A stretch of 64,000 nt of DNA from Algibacter pacificus (GTDB lineage Bacteria; Bacteroidota; Bacteroidia; Flavobacteriales; Flavobacteriaceae): assembly GCF_008033385.1 (NCBI RefSeq), contig NZ_VOGY01000001.1, positions 248,001 through 312,000 of the forward strand. Reading direction: 5' to 3'. The notes under the pieces are model-generated. The model searched no databases. It was not told where the DNA came from and saw only the letters and a program-made list of their open reading frames with translations. Positions 27,944-35,709 of the stretch are shown in pieces. The translations under genes were made by a program, and so were the position numbers. Position 1 is the first letter of the stretch, and each line of letters begins with the position of its first letter.

Positions 27944-29218
27944 TTAAATAGATTTAAGATATTCCGTAAGGTCAGCCTTTTCAGTATTACTCAAATTAAG
28001 ACTGTTCTCATCATTATATCTTTCAACCACATCTGCTAATGTTGCGGCAGAACCATCATGGAAATATGGAGCGTGCTGCCATATCCCTTTTAAAGGTGTA
28101 ACGCGCCATTGTTTGGTTGCCGATCTATTCACATAATCTTTATCCACAGCAACTGATGCGCTTTGAGGATGTAATCTGCCATCAATAGTATTATCACTAA
28201 AGAGAGGACCAGAGTGGCAAGTTGCGCATTGCGCTTTTCCAGAGAACAATTCTTTACCTCTTGCAGCAGCTGCAACATCAAATGTACCAGATGGTGAAGC
28301 AGGTGGGTTTAGTGAAAACTGATATTCTTGCAAAGCTGGAAGTTTATCTGTGACTAAATCGTCACCTTCTCTATAGTCTCTTATTAAATTTAGACGCGTA
28401 TCTTCAAAATACCCATGTCCACGCATTTGAGTTACAGCTACATATCTGTTCCAATATGCAACTGGTCCAGCAGGTTCGTGCTCAACATCACCATCTCCAG
28501 TGAAAATTGCTTTTGGTAACCCATATAACCCATAAGCAGGAGGGATAACTACAGGATTGTCTATACCGTCAATGTTAAATCTTGGATCATAAAGCCCAGG
28601 TCCCCACGAGGCATAAATATCTTTTGTGGCTTGGTCTAAAGCTGGAGATAATGAGATTATTAAACCTGGATTTAAATCCCTATTTGCCCAACCGTCCAAA
28701 CGATTTCCAATACCTGGTGCAAAAGAATCATCAACTGTAGAATGACATAGAGCACAAGTAATACCCATTCTGTCCAAACTTAAACTACCATCTTGATTTT
28801 GGCTAACTTCTCCTTTTACACCTAAAACAGCATCTAATTGTAATAAAACTAAAGTAGTTTGTGGGTCATTTAAATCTACATCGCCATTTTGAATAGCAGT
28901 AACAACTTCTTGCGGTAGCGCTGCTGCATCAACCTTTAAACCGACACTTAAAGCTGTAGCTGGACTAACAGCTGTCTCTATTACTTCATTCATTTGCAAT
29001 ACATCAGTCCAAAAGGTTTCATTTCCAAATGTGTCATATCTAAAAATGTCTTGTCCTTCTGCAACTAATTGAGGATTTAAAGGCGGTAGATTTAGAGAAC
29101 CTTCACCTGGAGCTGGTTGTGGATTTGGACTAAAACCAGAATCATCGTTATCGCAACTCACGATTGAAATCATAAAAATGAAAATTCCAAGGAGTTTAAT
29201 TATTTTTTTTGTTTTCAT
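27944..29218 (-). CDS. Dihaem cytochrome c peroxidase/MauG-family lipoprotein
   Basis: 424 residues with a lipoprotein signal (IFMISIVSCDNDD). Two haem-binding motifs: CALCH (about residue 155) and CATCH (about residue 327). The C-terminal part reads PLKGIWQHAPYFHDGSAATL, as in dihaem cytochrome c peroxidases, which reduce hydrogen peroxide with electrons from cytochrome c or cupredoxin. Some relatives are MauG-like and oxidise proteins instead. It is the last gene of the DUF4142-cupredoxin-cytochrome operon, and the cupredoxin just upstream is a natural electron partner. Confidence 0.87.
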   Translation of the reverse strand: MKTKKIIKLLGIFIFMISIVSCDNDDSGFSPNPQPAPGEGSLNLPPLNPQLVAEGQDIFRYDTFGNETFWTDVLQMNEVIETAVSPATALSVGLKVDAAALPQEVVTAIQNGDVDLNDPQTTLVLLQLDAVLGVKGEVSQNQDGSLSLDRMGITCALCHSTVDDSFAPGIGNRLDGWANRDLNPGLIISLSPALDQATKDIYASWGPGLYDPRFNIDGIDNPVVIPPAYGLYGLPKAIFTGDGDVEHEPAGPVAYWNRYVAVTQMRGHGYFEDTRLNLIRDYREGDDLVTDKLPALQEYQFSLNPPASPSGTFDVAAAARGKELFSGKAQCATCHSGPLFSDNTIDGRLHPQSASVAVDKDYVNRSATKQWRVTPLKGIWQHAPYFHDGSAATLADVVERYNDENSLNLSNTEKADLTEYLKSI

Positions 29219-29237
29219 ATGTCGTTTAATTTTAAGT

Positions 29238-29609
29238 TTATTTAATTATTGTGATTGTTCCTTTCATTACTTTATGCAGATTGCAGAAATACTTAACGTC
29301 CTCATTTACTACTTTGGACCATTGCTCTCCTTGATTAAAAGGTTTTGAAGTCCATTTTTGAGTTGTCTCTTCAGTGACATCATGAGGTACAAAGTCCTTA
29401 TTTATCCAAATTACAGTATCACCTTTTTTGACATTAAGCTGTGCTGGATGATATTTCATTCTAAATATGGTTACCGTATGTGTTGTAGGGCTGGAGTCCT
29501 TATGAACTATTTTTTGTGAACTTTTAAAGCCTGATATGAGCAAAAAAACACAAACTAGCACTGCCAATATTATTAAGAATTTTGAAGCTGAAGATTTATG
29601 AGGTTGCAT
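29238..29609 (-). CDS. Cupredoxin (type 1 copper protein), membrane-anchored or exported
   Basis: 123 residues. N-terminal hydrophobic segment (about 10-28) then a plastocyanin/azurin-like domain: VKKGDTVIWINKDFVPHDV, and YFCNLHKVMKG. The ligands are the His in PHDV, and Cys, His and Met of the CxxHxxM loop, so a mononuclear type 1 copper site is expected. It carries single electrons outside the cytoplasm, probably to the dihaem cytochrome downstream. It starts one base after the DUF4142 stop. Confidence 0.88.
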   Translation of the reverse strand: MQPHKSSASKFLIILAVLVCVFLLISGFKSSQKIVHKDSSPTTHTVTIFRMKYHPAQLNVKKGDTVIWINKDFVPHDVTEETTQKWTSKPFNQGEQWSKVVNEDVKYFCNLHKVMKGTITIIK

Positions 29610-29610
29610 T

Positions 29611-30150
29611 TCAGTTTTGAATTTTAGCTTGAGTCATTTTAGCATGTTCCAAATGAGCCTCTAGTGCAGGCACTACAGCTTCTAATAAACCTTTCAACTC
29701 TGAATTATTGGCTTCAGGGATTAATAAGCCGTTTACAGCATCAATTACAGCTTTGTGATAAGCTACTTCATTGTCAATATAAGCTTTGTCAAAATCTTTT
29801 CGGCCTACCTTTTTTAAAGTCTTAAGTGTTTCTTTAGATTGTTTCAATAAAGATTGACTTACGGCATTATCTTTAGGATTCACACCTAATTTTTCAACCA
29901 AGGCAACGGCCTGTTGAATAACCGCATTATGATCTTCTATCATCCTGTTGGCAAAGTCGATAATGTCCTTGTTTTTCGAGCGTTTAAGGGCAATTTTGGC
30001 ATAATCTATATCAATTTGGTTGGCAACCACAGCTACTGAAGCTATTTCAGTATCGATTAATTTTGGAGACTCTTGGCCAAAAGTGAGTTTAGATGTGCAT
30101 AAAAGCATTAAACAAACGAGTATTAAAGCATTCTTTCTTTTTGTTTTCAT
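29611..30150 (-). CDS. DUF4142 family exported protein
   Basis: 179 residues with a signal peptide (LILVCLMLLCTSKLTFGQ). The mature part is a four-helix bundle of the DUF4142 family, related to ferritin-like folds, with SVAVVANQIDIDYAKIAL, DFANRMIEDHNAV and AYHKAVIDAVN. Function unknown; the family often accompanies envelope stress genes. First gene of an operon with the cupredoxin and dihaem cytochrome, and preceded at 33 bases by a perfect match to the ECF-type promoter. Confidence 0.87.
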   Translation of the reverse strand: MKTKRKNALILVCLMLLCTSKLTFGQESPKLIDTEIASVAVVANQIDIDYAKIALKRSKNKDIIDFANRMIEDHNAVIQQAVALVEKLGVNPKDNAVSQSLLKQSKETLKTLKKVGRKDFDKAYIDNEVAYHKAVIDAVNGLLIPEANNSELKGLLEAVVPALEAHLEHAKMTQAKIQN

Positions 30151-30182
30151 GAGTTCTAAATTTTAGTATTAGTTAGCCTTTT

Positions 30183-30207
30183 GATGCAAAAAGAGGGGTA
30201 GGGTTAC
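30183..30207 (-). promoter_or_regulatory. ECF-type promoter (site 2) for the DUF4142-cupredoxin-cytochrome operon
   Basis: On the minus strand GTAACC (30207-30202), 13 bases, TGCATC (30188-30183), exact. The gene starts 33 bases downstream. The match extends into TCAAAAGG, shared with the doxX site. Confidence 0.7.
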
Positions 30208-30222
30208 AATTTTTTTAAAAAA

Positions 30223-30861
30223 TTAATTGCTTATTGAATTTAGAAATCTGGATTTTTCTTTTTCTTTTAAAAATTTCCCACTAAAAAAATTTGTTTTGGT
30301 ATAACTTTTTTCGTCTTCTACGCCACGAGAGGCTACACAGAGATGATTAGCTTCAATGTGGATAGCTATATCGTCTGTTTTTAATAAATTCTTCAGCTTT
30401 TCACCAATTTCAACAGTAAGTTTTTCTTGTATTTGAGGTTTACTAGCATAAAATTGAACAATGCGATTTATTTTTGACAAACCAATAACGCGGTCTTTTG
30501 GTATATAGGCTACTGCAGCTTTTCCAAAGAAAGGCACAAAGTGATGTTCGCAATATGAATAAACCTTTATGTTATCTACTAAAACCATTTCACGATAACC
30601 ACTGACGTTCTCAAAAAAGGAAATACTTGGAAAATTCTCCTCATTCAACCCTTTAAAAACTTCATTGATATACATTTTTGCAACACGTTTAGGGGTCTCT
30701 TTTAGGCTCGGGTCATCAAGTTTTAAACCTAAAGCTTCCATAATCTTTGCAAAATGATGCTCAATAGTTTTTAATTTTTCTTGATGCTTTGATATGGTTT
30801 CCAAATTCTTGATTTCATTGTTAGAAAAAATATTGATTTTATGCTGTTCTTTTCCGTTCAT
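30223..30861 (-). CDS. folE: GTP cyclohydrolase I
   Basis: 212 residues. Converts GTP to dihydroneopterin triphosphate, first step to tetrahydrofolate or tetrahydrobiopterin. Zinc ligands C104 and H107 in YSYCEHHF and C175 in NHLCVASRG are present, with the GLSKINRIV segment of the core. Since a chromosome normally has its own folE, a copy on the element suggests special demand for a pterin cofactor, or a stress-resistant isozyme. It follows the flavin reductase gene by 10 bases and is probably driven by the divergent ECF-type promoter at 31601. Confidence 0.94.
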   Translation of the reverse strand: MNGKEQHKINIFSNNEIKNLETISKHQEKLKTIEHHFAKIMEALGLKLDDPSLKETPKRVAKMYINEVFKGLNEENFPSISFFENVSGYREMVLVDNIKVYSYCEHHFVPFFGKAAVAYIPKDRVIGLSKINRIVQFYASKPQIQEKLTVEIGEKLKNLLKTDDIAIHIEANHLCVASRGVEDEKSYTKTNFFSGKFLKEKEKSRFLNSISN

Positions 30862-30871
30862 TTTTTAGGGT

Positions 30872-31537
30872 TTAATATATTAATTGAATTAAGTTTTTGT
30901 TTACCCCGAGTTTTAATAAGACCTTGTTAACACTATCAAGAAAAGGTTTTGGGCCACATAAATAAAAATATTGGTGAGTAGAGTCAATGGTGTCAGAAAG
31001 AAAATCGTAATCTACCCGTCCAAAACCATATTTGCTTAAATGATCTCTACTTAATAGATTATAGAAACTATTCCCTAAAATGGTTTCGAGTTCATATTTC
31101 AAGATAATATCGCGCTCCGTTCTATTGGCATAGATTAATTTATGACCTTCTATTTTATTTTTTTCTTTTAAGAGTCGAAGTAATGGTATAAATGGAGTAA
31201 TACCAGATCCTGCAGCTATAAAAACGCCTTTGCCTTTATAAGCAAAGGAATCCCAAGCATCTGTAATTAATATGGTGTCGTTTACTTTTAATTTAGATAG
31301 CGCAACAGTAATTCCATTGTGTTCTGGGTAAACTTTAATGATAAATTGTAAGTCTTTATCGTTCTCATAAATACTCGTTATGGTAAAAGGAGCTTTTAAA
31401 AATTCCGTATCTTTATGTAATGATATTTCTAATGCTTGCCCAATTTGATAAGTAAAAGACTCTGGTCTTTCAATAGATAACTGAAAAACATTTGGGGTTA
31501 AACATGTTTTATTCAGTACAGTAGCTAAATAATTCAA
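30872..31537 (-). CDS. Ferredoxin-NADP reductase-fold flavin oxidoreductase (copy 2)
   Basis: 221 residues, clearly paralogous to the protein at 22285-22977: KAPFTITSIYE, GVFIAAGSGITPFIPLLRLL and FYLCGPKPFLDSV at matching places. FAD and NAD(P) halves are present without a ferredoxin domain. First gene of a two-gene operon with folE, divergent from the ECF sigma gene. Two paralogues in one putative regulon suggest two electron partners or two growth conditions. Substrate unknown. Confidence 0.82.
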   Translation of the reverse strand: MNYLATVLNKTCLTPNVFQLSIERPESFTYQIGQALEISLHKDTEFLKAPFTITSIYENDKDLQFIIKVYPEHNGITVALSKLKVNDTILITDAWDSFAYKGKGVFIAAGSGITPFIPLLRLLKEKNKIEGHKLIYANRTERDIILKYELETILGNSFYNLLSRDHLSKYGFGRVDYDFLSDTIDSTHQYFYLCGPKPFLDSVNKVLLKLGVNKNLIQLIY

Positions 31538-31600
31538 AACTATAGATTATTAATTAAATATTTAATACGTTATCGACCTTTCATGGTCTTGTTCACTTTA

Positions 31601-31657
31601 GATGAAAACATTAAAAAAAGGTTACAAAATTTGTAACCAAAAAATTGATTTTGCATC
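31601..31657. promoter_or_regulatory. Divergent ECF-type promoters (sites 3 and 4) with overlapping palindrome
   Basis: Plus strand: GTAACC 31633-31638, 13 bases, TGCATC 31652-31657 (exact), for the sigma gene. Minus strand: GTAACC 31625-31620, 13 bases, TTCATC 31606-31601 (one mismatch), for the flavin reductase-folE operon. The two -35-like boxes form one 19-base palindrome, GGTTACAAAATTTGTAACC. Confidence 0.68.
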
Positions 31658-31677
31658 TAATTAGAAATAATACCGTT

Positions 31678-32349
31678 ATGAATACCAGCACTACAACCAA
31701 AAAAGAACTTGAAGAAGCATTAATAATTGAAAAAGTACTCAATGGTGAAACAGAATTATTCGAAATTCTTATGCGCCGAAATAATGAACTATTGTTTAGA
31801 ACAATCAGAAGCTATATAGATTTAGAGTCTGACGTTGAGGATGTTATGCAAGACACTTATATTAAGGCTTTTGAAAAATTATACCAATTTAAAAACGATG
31901 CTATGTTTTCTACTTGGTTAATTCGAATTGGAATAAACGAAGCTTTGCAAAGGAAAAGAAGGGCTTCTAAAATAAAAACCATTGCCTTACAACAAGATGA
32001 AAATATATTACAAATTGAAGACAAAAACATTATGACCCCTGAACACAAAACTATGTACAAAGAATCTTCTTGTTTTATGGAAAAGGCAATAGACACACTT
32101 CCTGAAAAGTATAAAATAGTTTATATGCTCAAAGAGGTTGAAGGGTTAGCAATAACTGAAATATCGAAATGTTTAGATTTAAGCAATAGCAACGTAAAAG
32201 TACGTTTGCATAGAGCTAGAACAATGCTTAAAGATTCAATCTTAAATTTAACCGATTATACAAATATTTTTGAATTTGGAAATTCTAAATGCGATAGAAT
32301 TGTTGCAAACGTAATGGAGTATATATATAAATCGCAGCCAAAATTTTAA
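31678..32349 (+). CDS. ECF-family RNA polymerase sigma factor
   Basis: 223 residues from the ATG at 31678, which I prefer to a TTG 33 bases upstream that would lie inside the promoter-like site. Region 2: SDVEDVMQDTYIKAFEKLYQF and FSTWLIRIGINEALQRKRR. Region 4: LPEKYKIVYMLKEVEGLAITEISKCLDLSNSNVKVRLHRARTMLKD, a helix-turn-helix that reads the -35 box. A C-terminal extension (FGNSKCDRIVANVM) is typical of a Bacteroidota subgroup. No anti-sigma gene lies beside it. An exact GTAACC-N13-TGCATC precedes it by 20 bases, so it probably controls itself and the neighbouring operons. Confidence 0.93.
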   Translation: MNTSTTTKKELEEALIIEKVLNGETELFEILMRRNNELLFRTIRSYIDLESDVEDVMQDTYIKAFEKLYQFKNDAMFSTWLIRIGINEALQRKRRASKIKTIALQQDENILQIEDKNIMTPEHKTMYKESSCFMEKAIDTLPEKYKIVYMLKEVEGLAITEISKCLDLSNSNVKVRLHRARTMLKDSILNLTDYTNIFEFGNSKCDRIVANVMEYIYKSQPKF

Positions 32350-32522
32350 TTCTTTTATTTCTATTTAATTTAGGTGTTTATGTAATAGATATCAAAACAT
32401 ATAGGTCTATTATATAATACATTTAAATATTCATAATAATCCGATCCTTTTTGTAATATACATCTAGGACTTTGGTTTATACCACTTTTCAATAACCTAT
32501 TTTTTAAACCTTCTGTTTTTTT

Positions 32523-32547
32523 GTAACCTAACATTAATTTTTGCATC
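32523..32547 (+). promoter_or_regulatory. ECF-type promoter (site 5) for doxX
   Basis: GTAACC 32523-32528, 13 bases, TGCATC 32542-32547, exact; the flank TGCATCAAAAGG is shared with the DUF4142 site. The gene starts 32 bases on. The preceding 170 bases (32350-32522) hold no gene. Confidence 0.7.
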
Positions 32548-32578
32548 AAAAGGGTGTAACAAATTAAAATAGATTAAG

Positions 32579-32962
32579 ATGAAATCGAACAATTTAATGG
32601 TTGAGAAATTATTGTACTACACATTTGGTATTGTACCTATTGTTGCTGGTCTGGATAAGTTTACAAATATTCTAACAGATTGGACACAATACCTGTCTTC
32701 AGGTATGGTTGATATGCTTCCTTTTGAAGCATCAACCTTTATGATTGTTGTAGGGATTATAGAAATAATTGCAGGGGTATTAGTACTTATGCGCCCAATT
32801 ATTGGTTCTTATGTGGTCATGGCGTGGTTAATATTAATTGCTTTAACATTAATTTTTAGTGGTTCATTTTTAGACGTGGCAGTAAGAGACCTAGTTATGG
32901 CAATTGCGGCTTTTAGTTTAGCACAATTGTCTAGTTCCAATCTAATAAAAGCAAAGAATTAA
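32579..32962 (+). CDS. DoxX-like small integral membrane protein
   Basis: 127 residues with four hydrophobic helices (about 14-30, 50-75, 78-98, 103-118). The start YYTFGIVPIVAGLDKF and later GIIEIIAGVLVLMRP are typical of DoxX/DUF-type four-helix proteins, which sit in the cytoplasmic membrane and are often linked to redox or thiol stress. Monocistronic: its own ECF-type promoter and a strong terminator at 33000. Confidence 0.82.
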   Translation: MKSNNLMVEKLLYYTFGIVPIVAGLDKFTNILTDWTQYLSSGMVDMLPFEASTFMIVVGIIEIIAGVLVLMRPIIGSYVVMAWLILIALTLIFSGSFLDVAVRDLVMAIAAFSLAQLSSSNLIKAKN

Positions 32963-32999
32963 GCTTTTATTATTTCTTCACTTAATGATTAGTAGCTTT

Positions 33000-33024
33000 A
33001 AAAGGCGCCTAAACGGCGCCTTTT
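33000..33024 (+). terminator. Terminator of doxX
   Basis: GGCGCC - TAAAC - GGCGCC with flanking AAAA/TTTT extends the stem to ten base pairs. Confidence 0.88.
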
Positions 33025-33056
33025 AATAAAAAAAATCGAGATAAATTTTATTCTAT

Positions 33057-33452
33057 ATGAAGGTGACTAGACTCAAAATAATAGCCATCATTTTAGTGAT
33101 ACAAATTAGTGGCTTCTATTTGATTTATAAAAATGCTGTTCAACCTCCAGTTCCTATTGAAGATGTAAAAAGTGATTACAATCATAGTGTGAAGCAATTT
33201 TACTTGGAATTTGTGGAAAGCAATGTTGCTTTCAATAGAAAATATTTAAACAAAGTTATTAGCCTAACAGGAAATGTAACAGTTGTTCAAGATTCAGTAA
33301 TAGTGTTGAATAATAAAATTTTATGTATCACAAATGAAAAATTTAATGATACGATTAAAGATAAAACCATAAAGGTGAAGGGTAAATATGTGGGTTATGA
33401 CGAATTGTTTGATAATTTAAAAATGGATGAATGTGTAATAGAATTATTGTAA
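33057..33452 (+). CDS. Membrane-anchored OB-fold (tRNA_anti-like) protein
   Basis: 131 residues with an N-terminal membrane anchor (about 7-26). The rest, from YLNKVISLTGNVTVVQDSVIVLNNKILC to TIKVKGKYVGYDELFDNLKMDECVI, has the strand order of tRNA_anti-like OB-fold proteins found in Bacteroidota envelopes. Substrate unknown. First gene of a long same-strand run to 38123; its 3' end overlaps the next gene by 22 bases, which implies translational coupling. Confidence 0.65.
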   Translation: MKVTRLKIIAIILVIQISGFYLIYKNAVQPPVPIEDVKSDYNHSVKQFYLEFVESNVAFNRKYLNKVISLTGNVTVVQDSVIVLNNKILCITNEKFNDTIKDKTIKVKGKYVGYDELFDNLKMDECVIELL

Positions 33453-34273
33453 TACTATTAATACTTGGAATTAGCGGCCAAAGCTCTGCTCAAGACAATC
33501 TTCTTGATAGCCTAGATACAGATACTAATGCCATTACAGTATGGACTTCTTTTAAAGGACTTCAGATAGTAAATCTACAATCAACAAAAATGGTTGGACA
33601 AGGAGATTTGTATTTTGTGGTGTCCCACAGATTTGGATCGTTAAAAGATGGAATAAACACGTTTTTCGGATTAGACAATGCAACCACTAAACTTGGTTTT
33701 ATTTATGGTGTTAAAAATTGGATGTCTATTGGAATATCAAGACATACGTTAAATAAAGCTTACGAACTTGCTTTTAAATATAGGCTAATAAATCAAGATG
33801 AAAACAGTCTAATTTCTTTAGTTGGTTATAACACGATTCAGATTAATAGCCAGTTAGATAAAGATGTTTACCCGCAATTATCTTTTCAAAACCGATTAAG
33901 TTATACTTCACAAGTTTTAATATCACGTTCCTTATCTAAAGCACTAACAATAGAAGTTGTTGTGTCTTACATACATAAAAATGTATACGATCCAATTATT
34001 GAAAATCAAAAACAATTTTCCATCGGTGGTGGTGGTCGGTTTAAGTTAAGTAAGCGTTTATCACTAAATGCCGAATATATGTATAGCAACATGCTTTCCT
34101 TTTATAGAAATCCATTGTCTTTAGGGTTAGATATTGAAACAGGAGGGCATGTTTTTCAATTGTTATTTACTAATTCACAAGGTATGACAGAAAGCTCATA
34201 CTTGACAAACGCAGCTGGAGATTGGGGTAATAGAGACGTATATTTCGGGTTTAATTTATATAGAGTGTTTTAA
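33431..34273 (+). CDS. DUF5777 family outer-membrane beta-barrel protein
   Basis: 280 residues with signal peptide (IIVILLILGISGQSSAQ). The mature part is a predicted beta barrel of the DUF5777 type: FKGLQIVNLQSTKMVGQGDLYFVVSHRFGSL, TTKLGFIYGVKNWMSIGISRH and the C-terminal aromatic strand YFGFNLYRVF. DUF5777 genes habitually precede a c-type cytochrome and a YceI gene, as here. Possibly an outer-membrane port for the electron-transfer proteins of the operon. Confidence 0.82.
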   Translation: MCNRIIVILLILGISGQSSAQDNLLDSLDTDTNAITVWTSFKGLQIVNLQSTKMVGQGDLYFVVSHRFGSLKDGINTFFGLDNATTKLGFIYGVKNWMSIGISRHTLNKAYELAFKYRLINQDENSLISLVGYNTIQINSQLDKDVYPQLSFQNRLSYTSQVLISRSLSKALTIEVVVSYIHKNVYDPIIENQKQFSIGGGGRFKLSKRLSLNAEYMYSNMLSFYRNPLSLGLDIETGGHVFQLLFTNSQGMTESSYLTNAAGDWGNRDVYFGFNLYRVF

Positions 34274-34278
34274 ATACA

Positions 34279-34641
34279 ATGAAAAAGAAAATTCATGTTT
34301 TGGTTTTTATAGGTAGCCTACTCTTTAGTTGTAGTTCCAATACTTATGTAGAATTGGAAGAGCATGAAGAAATACTGAATGAGTTGGTTACCTATAATTC
34401 TCATGTTCAAAGCATAATCCAAGATAATTGTGTTAGTTGTCATTCAGCGGGAAATACAGCAGGTTTTAGACCATTAACTAATTATACTCTAGTGAAAGAT
34501 GCCGTTATAAATACAGACTTGTTAGATCGTATTCAAAAACAAAATGGAGAACCATGTTTAATGCCCCAAACAGGAAGAATGAGTCAAAATCAAATTAATA
34601 TAATTCTTCAATGGTTGGAGGATGGATTATTAGAACTATAA
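34279..34641 (+). CDS. Small c-type cytochrome lipoprotein
   Basis: 120 residues with a lipoprotein signal (HVLVFIGSLLFSCSSN). One haem motif, CVSCH at about residue 52-56, and a later MPQTGRM segment providing a possible axial Met. Matured outside the membrane, presumably by a CcsBA. Five bases after the DUF5777 stop and three before YceI. Confidence 0.85.
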   Translation: MKKKIHVLVFIGSLLFSCSSNTYVELEEHEEILNELVTYNSHVQSIIQDNCVSCHSAGNTAGFRPLTNYTLVKDAVINTDLLDRIQKQNGEPCLMPQTGRMSQNQINIILQWLEDGLLEL

Positions 34642-34644
34642 CTT

Positions 34645-35190
34645 ATGAAAAAATTAATGCTTTCAATACTTACAATAAACCTTATGATAACTTGGGCAAA
34701 TGCCCAACATTACAAAACGCGTAATGGAAACGTTCAATTTGAGGCTTCAGTATCAGGATTTGAAGAAGTAAAAGCTAAAACCAGTTCCGCATCTGCAATT
34801 ATAGATGTAAAAACGGGTTCAGTCGCATCTATCGTTTTTATTAATGCATTTCAATTTAAAATAGCATTAATGCAAGAACATTTTAATGAAAATTATATGG
34901 AAAGCACAACTTATCCAAAAGCGACATTTAATGGAAAACTGGAAGATTTTAGCATCAGTCAATTAAAGAATAACAATCAATTGTTTGTGTTAATCGGTGA
35001 TTTGACAATCCATGGTGTAACACAAAAAATAGAAATAAACTGTAGGATAAACAAAGTTGATGAAGAAATAATCATGAAGGGAAGTTTTTTAATCGCACCA
35101 GAAGATTTTAAAATAGACATTCCAAAATTGGTAATGAGCAAAATTGCTAAAGAAATTCAAATATCATTTAATTATACATTAAAACCATGA
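34645..35190 (+). CDS. YceI family exported protein
   Basis: 181 residues with a signal peptide (MLSILTINLMITWANAQ). The lipocalin-like YceI barrel is visible: NVQFEASVSGFEEVKAKTSSASAIID, YPKATFNGKLEDF, LIGDLTIHGVTQKIEI. YceI proteins bind isoprenoid lipids or quinone-like molecules in the periplasm. Its stop overlaps the next start (ATGA at 35187). Confidence 0.88.
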   Translation: MKKLMLSILTINLMITWANAQHYKTRNGNVQFEASVSGFEEVKAKTSSASAIIDVKTGSVASIVFINAFQFKIALMQEHFNENYMESTTYPKATFNGKLEDFSISQLKNNNQLFVLIGDLTIHGVTQKIEINCRINKVDEEIIMKGSFLIAPEDFKIDIPKLVMSKIAKEIQISFNYTLKP

Positions 35191-35705
35191 AACTAATTGT
35201 GCTCTTATTGCTTCCCTTACTTGCATTAAGCCAAAGTAAAAATAACACAGATATTTTTGATGCGGTTAGACAAGGTAATTTAAATCAAGTAAAACAGTAT
35301 ATCGAAGTAGATAGAAAAGTAGTAGATACGTTAAATAGTCATAATCACTCATTATTAATTATAGCAGCGTATTACAATCAACAATCTATTGTAGAGCATA
35401 TTTTGCCATATGTTACTAATTTAAATCATAATAGTGATAATGGCACGGCATTGGCAGCTGCTGTGGTTAAAAATAATGTGGAAATTATTAAGGTTTTATT
35501 AAATCATAAGGCAGATGTTAACCTAACAGATGCTAATGGTGTTAGCCCCCTTATGTATGCAATAATGTTTAAGAATATTCAGGTTATTAAACTGCTTATT
35601 GAGCATGGTGCAGATCTAAAATTAACAGATAAAACTGGCAAATCTACATTTGAGTATGCTATATCATCGGATAATCAAGAAATTATTAATCTTTTAAAAA
35701 ACTAA
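35187..35705 (+). CDS. Exported ankyrin-repeat protein
   Basis: 172 residues with a short signal peptide (LIVLLLLPLLALSQ) and about four ankyrin repeats: DIFDAVRQGNLNQVKQYI, SLLIIAAYYNQQSIVEHIL, ALAAAVVKNNVEIIKVLLNHKADVN, SPLMYAIMFKNIQVIKLLIEHGADL. Repeats serve protein binding; periplasmic ankyrin proteins accompany cytochrome or catalase genes in other bacteria. Coupled to yceI by a four-base overlap. Confidence 0.87.
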   Translation: MKLIVLLLLPLLALSQSKNNTDIFDAVRQGNLNQVKQYIEVDRKVVDTLNSHNHSLLIIAAYYNQQSIVEHILPYVTNLNHNSDNGTALAAAVVKNNVEIIKVLLNHKADVNLTDANGVSPLMYAIMFKNIQVIKLLIEHGADLKLTDKTGKSTFEYAISSDNQEIINLLKN

Positions 35706-35709
35706 AATT

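Noticed and set aside
31678-32349. ECF sigma factor of a SusCD/FecIR polysaccharide or iron locus
   Set aside because: No SusC/SusD, TonB receptor or FecR anti-sigma gene is near.
22285-32962. Light-responsive (LitR/cryptochrome-type) regulon
   Set aside because: FolE and flavin enzymes occur in such regulons, but there is no photolyase, MerR/LitR or carotenoid gene, and the regulator is an ECF sigma factor.
33057-33060. Sixth ECF-type promoter before the DUF5777 operon or before ccsBA
   Set aside because: Neither upstream region has GTAACC with TGCATC at 13 bases, so these operons are not included in the proposed regulon.
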